Assembly (NCBI GenBank): GCA_004211435.1
Contig: SECS01000029.1
Span: 1 to 45,527 of the forward strand
Direction of reading: 5' to 3'
DNA: 45,527 bases
DNA from: Novosphingobium sp.
GTDB lineage: Bacteria; Pseudomonadota; Alphaproteobacteria; Sphingomonadales; Sphingomonadaceae
Shown piece by piece: positions 27,565 to 34,803 of this stretch (positions are counted from its first letter, which is position 1; the number at the start of each line of letters is the position of its first letter). The translations under genes and the position numbers were made by a program. The notes under the pieces are model-generated. The model did not search any database and was not told where the DNA came from. It worked only from the letters and a program-made list of their open reading frames with translations.

Positions 27565-28154
27565 CAGAACTCCGCCCCGACCTCGCGCTGATCGCGCAGA
27601 ACGTCGCCAAGGGCACGCGCGTGCTCGATGTCGGCTGTGGTGACGGCACCCTGCTGCAGGTGCTGCGCGACGAACGCCAGTGCCAGGTCAACGGCATGGA
27701 GATCGATCCGGGCGACGTCGCCGAATGTGTCGGCAAGGGGCTGTCGGTGATCCAGGGTGACGCCGACAAGGACCTCGCCTTCTATCCCGACGGCGCTTTC
27801 GACTATGCGATCCTCAGCCAGACCTTGCAGACGACGATGCGCCCAGACCAGGTGATGGAGGAATTGTTGCGTATCGGGCGGAAGGCTTTCGTTTCCTTCC
27901 CCAATTTCGCGCACTGGCGGGTGCGACTGTCGCTGCTGTGGGGCGGGCGCATGCCCGTGACGCGGCTGCTGCCCGTGGCTTGGTACGAGACGCCGAACAT
28001 CCACCACCTGACCGTTTCCGACTTCCGCGCCTTCGTCGAGGAGCGCGGGATCAAGGTCGAGGAAGCCTGGTACCTGTCGGGCGATCGGCTGCGCGGCACC
28101 AGCGTCGCCAACTTTCGCGCCGAGCACGCGATCTTTCTGCTGTCGCGCTCATGA
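27561..28154 (+). CDS. metW: Methionine biosynthesis protein MetW
   Basis: 197-residue methyltransferase-fold protein that partners MetX in many proteobacteria. The SAM-binding-like motif VLDVGCGDGTLLQ, the family segments FDYAILSQTLQTT, SFPNFAHWRVRLSLLWGGRMPVT and WYETPNIHHLT are unmistakable. It overlaps the GNAT gene by 4 bp and ends just before a strong hairpin at 28158-28184. Confidence 0.94.
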   Translation: MTELRPDLALIAQNVAKGTRVLDVGCGDGTLLQVLRDERQCQVNGMEIDPGDVAECVGKGLSVIQGDADKDLAFYPDGAFDYAILSQTLQTTMRPDQVMEELLRIGRKAFVSFPNFAHWRVRLSLLWGGRMPVTRLLPVAWYETPNIHHLTVSDFRAFVEERGIKVEEAWYLSGDRLRGTSVANFRAEHAIFLLSRS

Positions 28155-28184
28155 AAAAACCTCCCCGAGCGGATCGGGGAGGTT
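28154..28184 (-). terminator. Intrinsic terminator between convergent metW and VOC genes
   Basis: An 11-bp stem AACCTCCCCGA (28158-28168) / TCGGGGAGGTT (28174-28184) with a 5-base loop. In the minus direction it is followed by a run of six T (the A-run at 28154-28159), an ideal intrinsic terminator for the VOC genes. It may also stop metW transcription in the other direction. Confidence 0.85.
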
Positions 28185-28207
28185 CTGAAAGCCGGTAGCC
28201 GGTCGGC

Positions 28208-28597
28208 TCAGCCGATGGTCAGTCCGTGGTAGACGGCCAGCTTGTTGCCATCGGGATCACGCAGATAGGCGCCGAACTTGCCGCCGGTCTGCGGCTTGGG
28301 CTCGGGCTTGCCTTCGCAGGTGCCACCGTTGGCGATACCGGCATCGTACCAGGCCGAAACCTGCTCGTCGCTGTCCGCGGCGAAGAGGATCGTGCCGCCA
28401 TTGGCATGGGTCGCCGGCTGGCCGTCGCGTGCCGGCCCGACCGCGAAGTTCGGGCCGCCGGGGATCTTGTACATGATGATCGGATATTCGGCCGGCATCG
28501 ACGAGGGCGGCAGGCCGAGCGCACCGAAAGTGGCGTCGTAGAAGGCGCGCGACTTGGCGAGATCGTTGGTGCCGAGGCGGAGATTGAGCAGGTTCAT
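28208..28597 (-). CDS. VOC-family (glyoxalase-like) protein, downstream copy
   Basis: 129-residue vicinal-oxygen-chelate protein with the beta-alpha-beta-beta-beta repeat layout: N-terminal LLNLRLGTNDLAKSRAFYDATFGALG and C-terminal YLRDPDGNKLAVYH. It is a clear paralogue of the next gene upstream (shared THANGGTI, DPDGNKL and Lys-Ser-x-x-FYDA). Twelve bases separate the pair. Family members include glyoxalases, dioxygenases and antibiotic-resistance proteins; this subgroup has no established substrate. Confidence 0.88.
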   Translation of the reverse strand: MNLLNLRLGTNDLAKSRAFYDATFGALGLPPSSMPAEYPIIMYKIPGGPNFAVGPARDGQPATHANGGTILFAADSDEQVSAWYDAGIANGGTCEGKPEPKPQTGGKFGAYLRDPDGNKLAVYHGLTIG

Positions 28598-28609
28598 GAG
28601 ATCGTTTCC

Positions 28610-28990
28610 TTACTGGCCGAGCGGATACATCGCGCAGAGCTTGTTGCCGTCGGGATCGCGCAGATAGGCGAGGTGAAGCTTGGCGAAGCCGAGGTCGCGC
28701 GGGCCGGGGGCGTCCTCGCAGCTCGCGCCGCCGTTGGCGACGCCGGCGGCGTGCCAGGCGTCGGCCTGCTCGGCACTGGCCATCTGGAAGCCGATCGTGC
28801 CGCCATTGGCATGCGTCGCGGCCTCGCCGTCGATCGGCTTGGTCACCATGAAGTTGGCGCCGTTGTGCGCATAGGCCAGGCGGGTGCCCATATCCATGCC
28901 CGGATTGCCGCCGATCGCGCCGAACAGCGCGTCGTAGAAGGTCTTCGATTTTTGAAGGTCGTTGCTGCCGACGACCACGTGCGTGAACAT
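28610..28990 (-). CDS. VOC-family (glyoxalase-like) protein, upstream copy
   Basis: 126-residue VOC protein (MFTHVVVGSNDLQKSKTFYD, THANGGTIGFQMAS, YLRDPDGNKLCAMYPLG). It has a possible metal ligand His near the N-terminus (THVVVG), which the downstream paralogue lacks (LLNLRLG). The two genes lie 12 bp apart, are transcribed together and end at the terminator at 28154-28184. The function is unassigned beyond the fold. Confidence 0.88.
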   Translation of the reverse strand: MFTHVVVGSNDLQKSKTFYDALFGAIGGNPGMDMGTRLAYAHNGANFMVTKPIDGEAATHANGGTIGFQMASAEQADAWHAAGVANGGASCEDAPGPRDLGFAKLHLAYLRDPDGNKLCAMYPLGQ

Positions 28991-29164
28991 GGAACCTCTC
29001 CCGTTTGTTGTGATGCGGTGCGGTTTCTATCGGCGCGGGGGCCGCGGTCAATGGCTCATTGCCGTCTGTCGCAGACCGCGTTCAGGCGAGGTCAAACTGG
29101 GCTATCCTAGGGCGTGCCTTCGTCGATTCGCCCGTTAATTCGTTACGCCGGGAAGGACCTTGCC

Positions 29165-29596
29165 ATGCCGCGTCTCATGCCGCGCCGCAGTCTGCTTTCG
29201 ACCGTTTCGCTCGTCGCCCTCGCGTTCGCGCCGCTGCCGGCCTTCGCACGTGACGATGCGGCCGGCGATGTCGCCAAGCAACTTTCCGATCCGGGCAACC
29301 AGGTCGCGGCGACTGTCGCCCTGACCGCGCTTAGTGAAGCCCTGCTCGACATAAGGATAGAGCCGTTGCGACGCGCCCTGGGCGCGATCGGCAGCGATCG
29401 GGCCGACGATCTGCCGCCTGACGCGCGGCTGCGCGATCTCGCCGGTCCGGGCGCGCGTGACCTGCCCGGCGACATCGGTCGGACGGTGCCGAAGACGATG
29501 GGGGCCGCCGCCGGGATGGCCGGTGCCGTCGGCGAAATGCTGCCCGAACTCCAGGCCGCGATCGACCGGATGAAGAACGCGCTTCCCCAGAACTAG
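29165..29596 (+). CDS. Secreted hypothetical protein
   Basis: 143 residues, not recognised. The start at 29165 has GGAAGGA upstream and an obvious signal peptide (RRSLLSTVSLVALAFAPLPAFARD). The mature part is Ala/Asp/Gly-rich and helical, with no Cys and no known motif (VAKQLSDPGNQVAATVALTALSEALLD ... MGAAAGMAGAVGEMLPELQAAIDRMKNAL). It is presumably periplasmic. It stands alone between the divergent VOC pair and a glutathione transferase. Confidence 0.8.
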   Translation: MPRLMPRRSLLSTVSLVALAFAPLPAFARDDAAGDVAKQLSDPGNQVAATVALTALSEALLDIRIEPLRRALGAIGSDRADDLPPDARLRDLAGPGARDLPGDIGRTVPKTMGAAAGMAGAVGEMLPELQAAIDRMKNALPQN

Positions 29597-29682
29597 GGCC
29601 GGCCACTTTTCCACCCGAATTCGCCGCCATCCGGACTCGCTCCGGGTGGACGCCGCGCACCCGCTTAGGCATTACGACCGGC

Positions 29683-30354
29683 ATGTGGCAGCTCCATCAA
29701 TTTCCGCTGTGCCCGTTCAGCCGCAAGGTCCGTCTGCTGATGAGCGAGAAGGGCATCGGTTACGAGCTCTGGCGCGAGAGCCCCTGGGAAGGCCGTGACG
29801 AATTCCTGGCTATGAACCCGGCCGGGCGCACCCCCGTGCTGCACGATGCCGCGCGCGGCGTGACGCTGTCGGACAGCCGCGCGATCTGTGAATATTTCGA
29901 GGAAACCGTCGATCGCAACCCGATGATCAACGGGACCGCGGTCAACCGCGCCGAGATTCGCCGGCTGGTCGCGCTGTTCGACGAGAACTTCTACGGGGAC
30001 GTCACCGCGCCGCTGCTCCACGAGCGGATGAAGAAACGGCTGGTCTATCGGCTTTCACCCGATTCGAAGATGCTGCGCGAGGCGATGAAGCTGGCGCACG
30101 AGCACCTCTATTACATCGACTATCTGATCGATAACCGCCCCTGGCTGGCGGGAGCGACGATGAGCCTGGCCGATCTCGCCGCGGCCGCGCAGATCTCGGT
30201 GGCCGACTACCTCGGCGGCATCGACTGGTCGGCGCACGAGCAGACACGCGGCTGGTATTCGGTGTTCAAGAGCCGGCCGAGCTTCCGGCCGCTGCTGTCC
30301 GAGCGGATGGAAGTGATCCAGCCGCCGAGCCACTATGCGGACGTGAACGCCTGA
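29683..30354 (+). CDS. Glutathione S-transferase family protein
   Basis: 223-residue two-domain protein. The thioredoxin-fold N-terminal domain has CPFSRKVRL at residues 9-17 as the likely active-site region and NPAGRTPVL with the cis-Pro, then DSRAICEYFEE, the glutathione gamma-Glu-binding segment. The helical C-terminal domain includes WLAGATMSLADLAAAAQISV. Sphingomonads carry many GSTs for detoxification and aromatic catabolism; the substrate is unknown. Confidence 0.9.
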   Translation: MWQLHQFPLCPFSRKVRLLMSEKGIGYELWRESPWEGRDEFLAMNPAGRTPVLHDAARGVTLSDSRAICEYFEETVDRNPMINGTAVNRAEIRRLVALFDENFYGDVTAPLLHERMKKRLVYRLSPDSKMLREAMKLAHEHLYYIDYLIDNRPWLAGATMSLADLAAAAQISVADYLGGIDWSAHEQTRGWYSVFKSRPSFRPLLSERMEVIQPPSHYADVNA

Positions 30355-30361
30355 TCCTCGA

Positions 30362-30381
30362 TCCTCCCCGCAAGGGGAGGA
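30362..30381. terminator. Short palindrome between convergent genes
   Basis: TCCTCCCC-GCAA-GGGGAGGA, an 8-bp stem with a tetraloop, sits in the 35-bp gap between the GST and the NDUFA9-like gene. There is no T-run on either strand. It is the same CCTCCCC/GGGGAGG core seen at 28158 and 34677, so it is probably a dispersed repeat that may also help end both transcripts. Confidence 0.5.
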
Positions 30382-30389
30382 CCTGCTCG

Positions 30390-31349
30390 TTATCCAGCCT
30401 TGGCCTTCGCGCCGAACCGGCCAAAGCGGCGGTACTGGACCAGCCAGCGATCGAGGAACAGGCCGAGCGGGCGCGGCGTGATGCCGAGTGCGCGCAGGCC
30501 CGGCATCGCGCCGTTGGCGACATTGCCGGCCTTGAGCAGCGCGTACTGGTCGCTGGTGATCGGTGCGCCGGGCAGGAAGCCCAGGCTCGCGATCGCCGAT
30601 CCGACGAAGTCGGGCAGTTCGATCAGCCAGCGGTCGCGGCCCTGGGCCGCGGCGATGCGCTGGTTGAGCTCGAGCACGGTCAGCACCTCGGGACCGGCGA
30701 TCTCGTAGGTCTTGCCGCCGTGCTTGCCGGGATTGGCAAGGGCGGAGGCGACGGCTTCGGCCGCGTCGTCGACGAACAGCGGCTGAAGCTTCGCCTCGGG
30801 CGCGAAGACCGGCATCGCCGGGACCGTGGCGATCAGGCGCGCGAACATGTTCACGAAGTTGTCGTCGGGACCGAACAGGATCGACGGGCGTAGCACCGTC
30901 GCCGTCGGGAAGGCCGCGAGCACGGCCTCCTCGCCCTCGGCCTTGGTCCGCGCATAGTCGATCTTCGAATCGGTCTGGGCGCCGATCGCCGAGACATGGA
31001 CGAAGGAGCCGACGCCGGCGGTGCTGGCAGCGGCCGCGATCTTACCAGCGCCACGGCCCTGGACCGCGTCGAGATCACCGGTGAAGGCACCGACCAGATT
31101 GACCACGGCATCGGCGCCCTGGAAGGCGGCGGCCAGGCTGGCCGGGCGCGTGACGTCGACGCGCAGGAACTGGACCTGGCCGAGATTGGCCTGGGTGCGC
31201 GAACGGAAAGCGCGTTCGGGATGGCGGCTGGCGATGCGCAGGCGCGCGCCACGCGCGAGCAGCTCCTGCACCAGATGCTTGCCGAAGAAGCCGCTGCCGC
31301 CGAGCACGGTCACCAGCTTGCCGCGAAGTTCCTTGCCGTCGCTTGCCAT
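30390..31349 (-). CDS. NAD(P)-binding epimerase-like protein (NDUFA9-type, complex I-associated)
   Basis: 319-residue atypical short-chain dehydrogenase. The start at 31349 (MASDGKELRGKLVTVLGGSG) puts the nucleotide-binding GGSGFFGKH near residue 17. Other segments, NLVGAFTGDLDAVQG, VHVSAIGAQ, YARTKAEGEEAVL and VLRPSILFGPDDNFVNMFARL, match bacterial homologues of the complex I subunit NDUFA9. The Tyr-x3-Lys pair is present. Role in respiration or quinone metabolism is inferred. The upstream start region is divergent from the DHA2 transporter across about 150 bp. Confidence 0.88.
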   Translation of the reverse strand: MASDGKELRGKLVTVLGGSGFFGKHLVQELLARGARLRIASRHPERAFRSRTQANLGQVQFLRVDVTRPASLAAAFQGADAVVNLVGAFTGDLDAVQGRGAGKIAAAASTAGVGSFVHVSAIGAQTDSKIDYARTKAEGEEAVLAAFPTATVLRPSILFGPDDNFVNMFARLIATVPAMPVFAPEAKLQPLFVDDAAEAVASALANPGKHGGKTYEIAGPEVLTVLELNQRIAAAQGRDRWLIELPDFVGSAIASLGFLPGAPITSDQYALLKAGNVANGAMPGLRALGITPRPLGLFLDRWLVQYRRFGRFGAKAKAG

Positions 31350-31501
31350 TTCGTTCGATTCCAAAGCGTATTGCGTTGCCGCCCCTTTGCACGCAGCCGC
31401 GCAGCCGCGCAACCGTCGGCGCAATGCCCGGGGCGATCGACCGCGTTCCAGACTCGACGTCTCGCCAAAGCGCGGCGGGCGTGCCAAGGCGCCGCCAGCC
31501 G

Positions 31502-32998
31502 ATGGACCAAGCCTATCCCCCCGCGCTGCGCCGCAACCTCATCACGCTGTTTGCGCTGTCGGGAGCGTTTATGACGCAGCTCGACGCGACGATCGCGAAT
31601 GTCGCGCTGCCGCATATGCAGGCCTCGACCTCGGCCTCGCGCGAGCAGGTCACCTGGGTGCTGACCTCCTATATCGTCATGGCCGCGACATTCACGCCGC
31701 TGTCGGGCTGGCTGGCCGGGCGGATCGGCCGCAAGCGCGTGTTCCTCGGCTCGATCGCGGGCTTCACGATCGCCTCGGTGCTCTGCGGTGCGGCGGTCAA
31801 CCTCGACCAGCTGATCGCCTTCCGCCTGCTCCAGGGCATCATGGGCGCCTCGTTGCTGCCGATGAGCCAGGCGATCCTGCTCGACATCAACCCGCCCGAG
31901 AAGCACGGCTCGGCCATGGCGATCTGGGGCATGGGCGCGATCCTGGGGCCGATAGTCGGCCCGCTCGCGGGGGGCTGGCTGACCGACAACTTCAGCTGGC
32001 GGTGGATCTTCTTCATCAACGTTCCCGTCGGCATCGCCGCTTTCGTCGGATTGATCGGCATCCTCGACGAAACGCGCGACAAGGTTGCCAAGCGGCTCGA
32101 CCTGACGGGCTTCGCGCTGCTCGCGCTCGCCGTGGCCTCGTTTCAGCTCATGCTCGATCGCGGCCAGATCTGCGACTGGTTCGCCTCGACCGAAATCTGG
32201 ATCGAGGCGACGATCGCCGCGGGAGCGCTCTATCTGTTCGTCGTCCATTCGCTGACCACGGCGCGGCCCTTCGTCGATCTGGGCATGTTCAAGGATCGCA
32301 ACTACGTGATCGGCAACCTGCTCGGCTTCTTCCTCGGCGGGCTGATGTACGGGGTAATCGCGCTGACCGCGCCGATGCTGGCCGAGTTGATGAACTATCC
32401 GATCGAACTCGTCGGCCTCGTCACCGCGCCGCGCGGGATCGGCACCCTGATCGCCATGCCGATCGCCGGACGGCTCAGCGGCAAGGTCGATGCGCGGATC
32501 ATGCTGTTTATCGGCCTGGCCTTCTGCGGTTGGTCGATGGCGCTGCTGTCGGGCTCCTCGCTCGAGATGGACAGCGAACTGGTGATCGTCTCGGGGGTGA
32601 TCCAGGGCTTCGGCGCCGGCCTGATGTTCGTGCCGATCACGATCACGGTGTTCGCCACGCTTGCCCCGCGGCTGCGCAACGAGGGTGCGGCGTTCAATTC
32701 GCTGATCCGCAACCTGGGCGCTGCGGTGTGGATTTCGGCGCTGCAGATCCTGACGATCCGCAACGAGGCGACGGTCCATTCGCGGCTGGCGGAAGGGGTG
32801 CGGCCGGACAACCCGGCGATGGGCCTGCGCGCGCCCGATTTCGATTTCGGCGTCACCGAATCGATCGCCATGCTCGATCGCGAGATATCGCGGCAGGCGT
32901 TGATGGTGTCCTATATCGATTCGTTCTGGCTGATCTTCCTGGCCTGCCTGGTCGTGGCGCCGCTGGTGGTGATGCTCAAGAAGCCGCGCCAGGGCTGA
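31502..32998 (+). CDS. DHA2-family multidrug exporter (EmrB/QacA type)
   Basis: 498-residue major-facilitator transporter with about 14 membrane helices. The start at 31502 (MDQAYPPALRRNLITLFALSG) gives the canonical N-terminus. Motifs are QLDATIANVALPHM (helix 1, motif D1), GWLAGRIGRKRVFL (motif A), and GPIVGPLAGGWLTDNFSWRWIFFINVPVG (motif C region). No membrane-fusion partner (EmrA) is next to it. The substrates, likely drugs or hydrophobic cations, are unknown. Confidence 0.92.
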   Translation: MDQAYPPALRRNLITLFALSGAFMTQLDATIANVALPHMQASTSASREQVTWVLTSYIVMAATFTPLSGWLAGRIGRKRVFLGSIAGFTIASVLCGAAVNLDQLIAFRLLQGIMGASLLPMSQAILLDINPPEKHGSAMAIWGMGAILGPIVGPLAGGWLTDNFSWRWIFFINVPVGIAAFVGLIGILDETRDKVAKRLDLTGFALLALAVASFQLMLDRGQICDWFASTEIWIEATIAAGALYLFVVHSLTTARPFVDLGMFKDRNYVIGNLLGFFLGGLMYGVIALTAPMLAELMNYPIELVGLVTAPRGIGTLIAMPIAGRLSGKVDARIMLFIGLAFCGWSMALLSGSSLEMDSELVIVSGVIQGFGAGLMFVPITITVFATLAPRLRNEGAAFNSLIRNLGAAVWISALQILTIRNEATVHSRLAEGVRPDNPAMGLRAPDFDFGVTESIAMLDREISRQALMVSYIDSFWLIFLACLVVAPLVVMLKKPRQG

Positions 32999-33029
32999 CG
33001 GAGCCGATGCCGCCGTGTAAGCCCGCACG

Positions 33030-33584
33030 ATGAGCGGCCTCTACTTCGCCTTTCTCTGCGTCCTCGTCGCGGGCCTCGGCGCGCGCGACCAGACGACCGT
33101 GGCGGCGCTGTCAGCACGCCAGGGCTCGCGCCCGGGCGTGCTGCTGACGGGCATTCTGGTGAGCTTAGCGACCGCCGCCTTCGCGGCCTGGGCGGCCTAT
33201 TTCACGATACCCCTGCTCGTGCCCAAAGCGCGGCTGGTCATGGCGGCGATCGCGCTCGCGTTGGCCGCGGGCGAATCGCTGTGGCCTTTCGCGACGCGGC
33301 GGATGGAGGAGCCGACCGCCTCGCTCGGCGCGCTGGCGATCGTGCTGCTCGCGCACCAACTGACCGATGCCGCGCGCTTCCTGATCTTCGCGATCGCCGT
33401 GACTTTCGCGGCGCCGGTCTCGGCCGGGATCGGCGGTGCCGCCGGGGCTGCGGTGATGCTGGCGGCGGGCTGGCTGCTGCCCGAAACCTTCGCCGATCGT
33501 CGGGTGCGCGCGGCGCGTCGAGCGATGGGTGCGGTACTTCTGCTCGCCGCGCTGGTCGTGTTCTTTCAGGCGATGACGTCCTGA
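33030..33584 (+). CDS. GDT1/UPF0016-like membrane protein with diverged motifs
   Basis: 184-residue polytopic protein with about six hydrophobic helices in two halves. The region GLGARDQTTVAALSARQG at the end of helix 1, and LAHQLTDAARFLIFA at the matching place in the second half, align in pattern with the paired E-x-G-D-K/R-T signatures of UPF0016/GDT1 Mn/Ca transporters. The acidic residues of the motif are largely replaced. Assignment is therefore tentative; it could instead be an inactive or re-purposed relative. It lies 31 bp after the exporter and 15 bp before pgl. Confidence 0.55.
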   Translation: MSGLYFAFLCVLVAGLGARDQTTVAALSARQGSRPGVLLTGILVSLATAAFAAWAAYFTIPLLVPKARLVMAAIALALAAGESLWPFATRRMEEPTASLGALAIVLLAHQLTDAARFLIFAIAVTFAAPVSAGIGGAAGAAVMLAAGWLLPETFADRRVRAARRAMGAVLLLAALVVFFQAMTS

Positions 33585-33599
33585 GCTAAGCTCGACGTC

Positions 33600-34220
33600 A
33601 TGGCCGAAATCGAGATCATCGCCGACGCGTCCGACGTCGAAATCGCCACCTGGCTGCTCGAGCGGCTCGAAGCCGCGCTGACGCTCGATCCGGGGGAGGT
33701 CGCGATCTCCGTTCCTGGCGGCTCGACGCCGTTCCCGATCCTCGCCGAGCTCGCGCATGCGCCGCTAGACTGGAGCCGTATCGCCGTCTGGCCCGGCGAC
33801 GACCGCGTGGTCGAGGAAAGTCACGCGGCGAGCAACGTCGGCCGTATCCGCGCGCTGCTCGAACCCGCGGGCGCGCGGATCGTGCCGCTGGCCGAGGATG
33901 CGCGGCCGCCGCATTTCGCGCTGGTCTGGCTCGGCATGGGCGGCGACGGGCATGTCGCCTCGTTGTTCCCCAACACCGACCCGCGCGCCGACGATTCCGC
34001 GCGCCTGCGCCGCCTGACCCCCGATCCGCTACCGCCCGAGGCACCGTTCGACCGGCTGAGCCTGACGATTCCGGCTCTGCTCGATTCGGATCGGCTGCTG
34101 TTCGTCATCCGCGGTGCCGACAAGCGTGCGCTGTTCGAGGAGGCCGGGGCGGGGGGCAACGACCTTCCCGTCGCGCGGCTGCTGGCCGCGGCGGCTCAGC
34201 CGGTGACATGCTTCACCTGA
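33600..34220 (+). CDS. pgl: 6-phosphogluconolactonase
   Basis: 206-residue enzyme hydrolysing 6-phosphogluconolactone in the pentose-phosphate/Entner-Doudoroff route. Motifs are AISVPGGSTPFPILAEL, WPGDDRVVEESHAASNVGRIR, LVWLGMGGDGHVASLFPN and LSLTIPALL, all characteristic of the Pgl (NagB-like) fold. It is slightly shorter than many homologues (about 230 residues), consistent with a compact N-terminus. It overlaps the NUDIX gene by 13 bp. Confidence 0.92.
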   Translation: MAEIEIIADASDVEIATWLLERLEAALTLDPGEVAISVPGGSTPFPILAELAHAPLDWSRIAVWPGDDRVVEESHAASNVGRIRALLEPAGARIVPLAEDARPPHFALVWLGMGGDGHVASLFPNTDPRADDSARLRRLTPDPLPPEAPFDRLSLTIPALLDSDRLLFVIRGADKRALFEEAGAGGNDLPVARLLAAAAQPVTCFT

Positions 34221-34714
34221 TACCCCGGCCACTGCATCGCACGGCCTATCGCCTGGCACATGCGCTGCGCGTAGTCTGGTGGCGGCTGCGTCGTCCGCGC
34301 ATCCACGGCTGCCGCGTGCTCGCCTTCGATGCGGCGGGCCGCGTGCTGCTGGTCCGGCATTCCTACGGCTCGGGCAACTGGATGGCGCCGGGCGGAGGCC
34401 TGCGACGCGGCGAGGATCCGCTGCTGGCGGCGGAGCGCGAACTCGGCGAAGAAGTGGGGTGCATGCTCGAAGGCCCCTGGCTGCTGGCCGTCGTCGAGGA
34501 GCCGTTGAGCGGTGCGACCAACGTGGTCCACCTTGTTGCCGGCAGGCTCGCCGGCACGCCGCGACCTGATGGCCGCGAGATCGTCGAGGTCGCCTGTTTC
34601 GCGGCCGATGCGCTGCCCGCGCCGATGCCGGAGCTGTTGCGCAGGGATCTGCCGGGGTGGTTGGAAACCATCGAATCCTCCCCGGTACGGGGAGGTGGCA
34701 GCTCGCAGGGCTGA
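34208..34714 (+). CDS. NUDIX hydrolase
   Basis: 168-residue pyrophosphohydrolase. The Nudix box reads GGGLRRGEDPLLAAERELGEEVG (residues about 59-81), with the catalytic REL-x-EE core. The N-terminal region (LIPRPLHRTAYRLAHALRVVWWRLRRPR) is basic and hydrophobic. The last dozen codons (SSPVRGGGSSQG) and the stop are supplied by a dispersed palindromic repeat that begins at 34677. The substrate is unknown. Confidence 0.9.
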   Translation: MLHLIPRPLHRTAYRLAHALRVVWWRLRRPRIHGCRVLAFDAAGRVLLVRHSYGSGNWMAPGGGLRRGEDPLLAAERELGEEVGCMLEGPWLLAVVEEPLSGATNVVHLVAGRLAGTPRPDGREIVEVACFAADALPAPMPELLRRDLPGWLETIESSPVRGGGSSQG

Positions 34715-34803
34715 CGGAGCGGGCTCTCGGCCTAGCGCTGCGCTAACCGAGATACCCCTCCACCACGCGCTGCGCGCGGCCCCCCGCCCCGTGCGGGGGA
34801 GGA
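34677..34803. repeat. Dispersed palindromic intergenic repeat (REP-like, about 125 bp)
   Basis: It has outer hairpins CCTCCCC-GGTAC-GGGGAGG (34677-34695) and a CCCCG...CGGGG hairpin at about 34782-34803. A central stem CTCGG/TAGCG...CGCTA/CCGAG (34726-34751) lies between them. The structure resembles composite palindromic repeats found between genes in sphingomonads. It fills the gap between the NUDIX gene, whose end it encodes, and the convergent dinB. Related CCTCCCC/GGGGAGG cores occur at 28158 and 30362. Confidence 0.65.
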
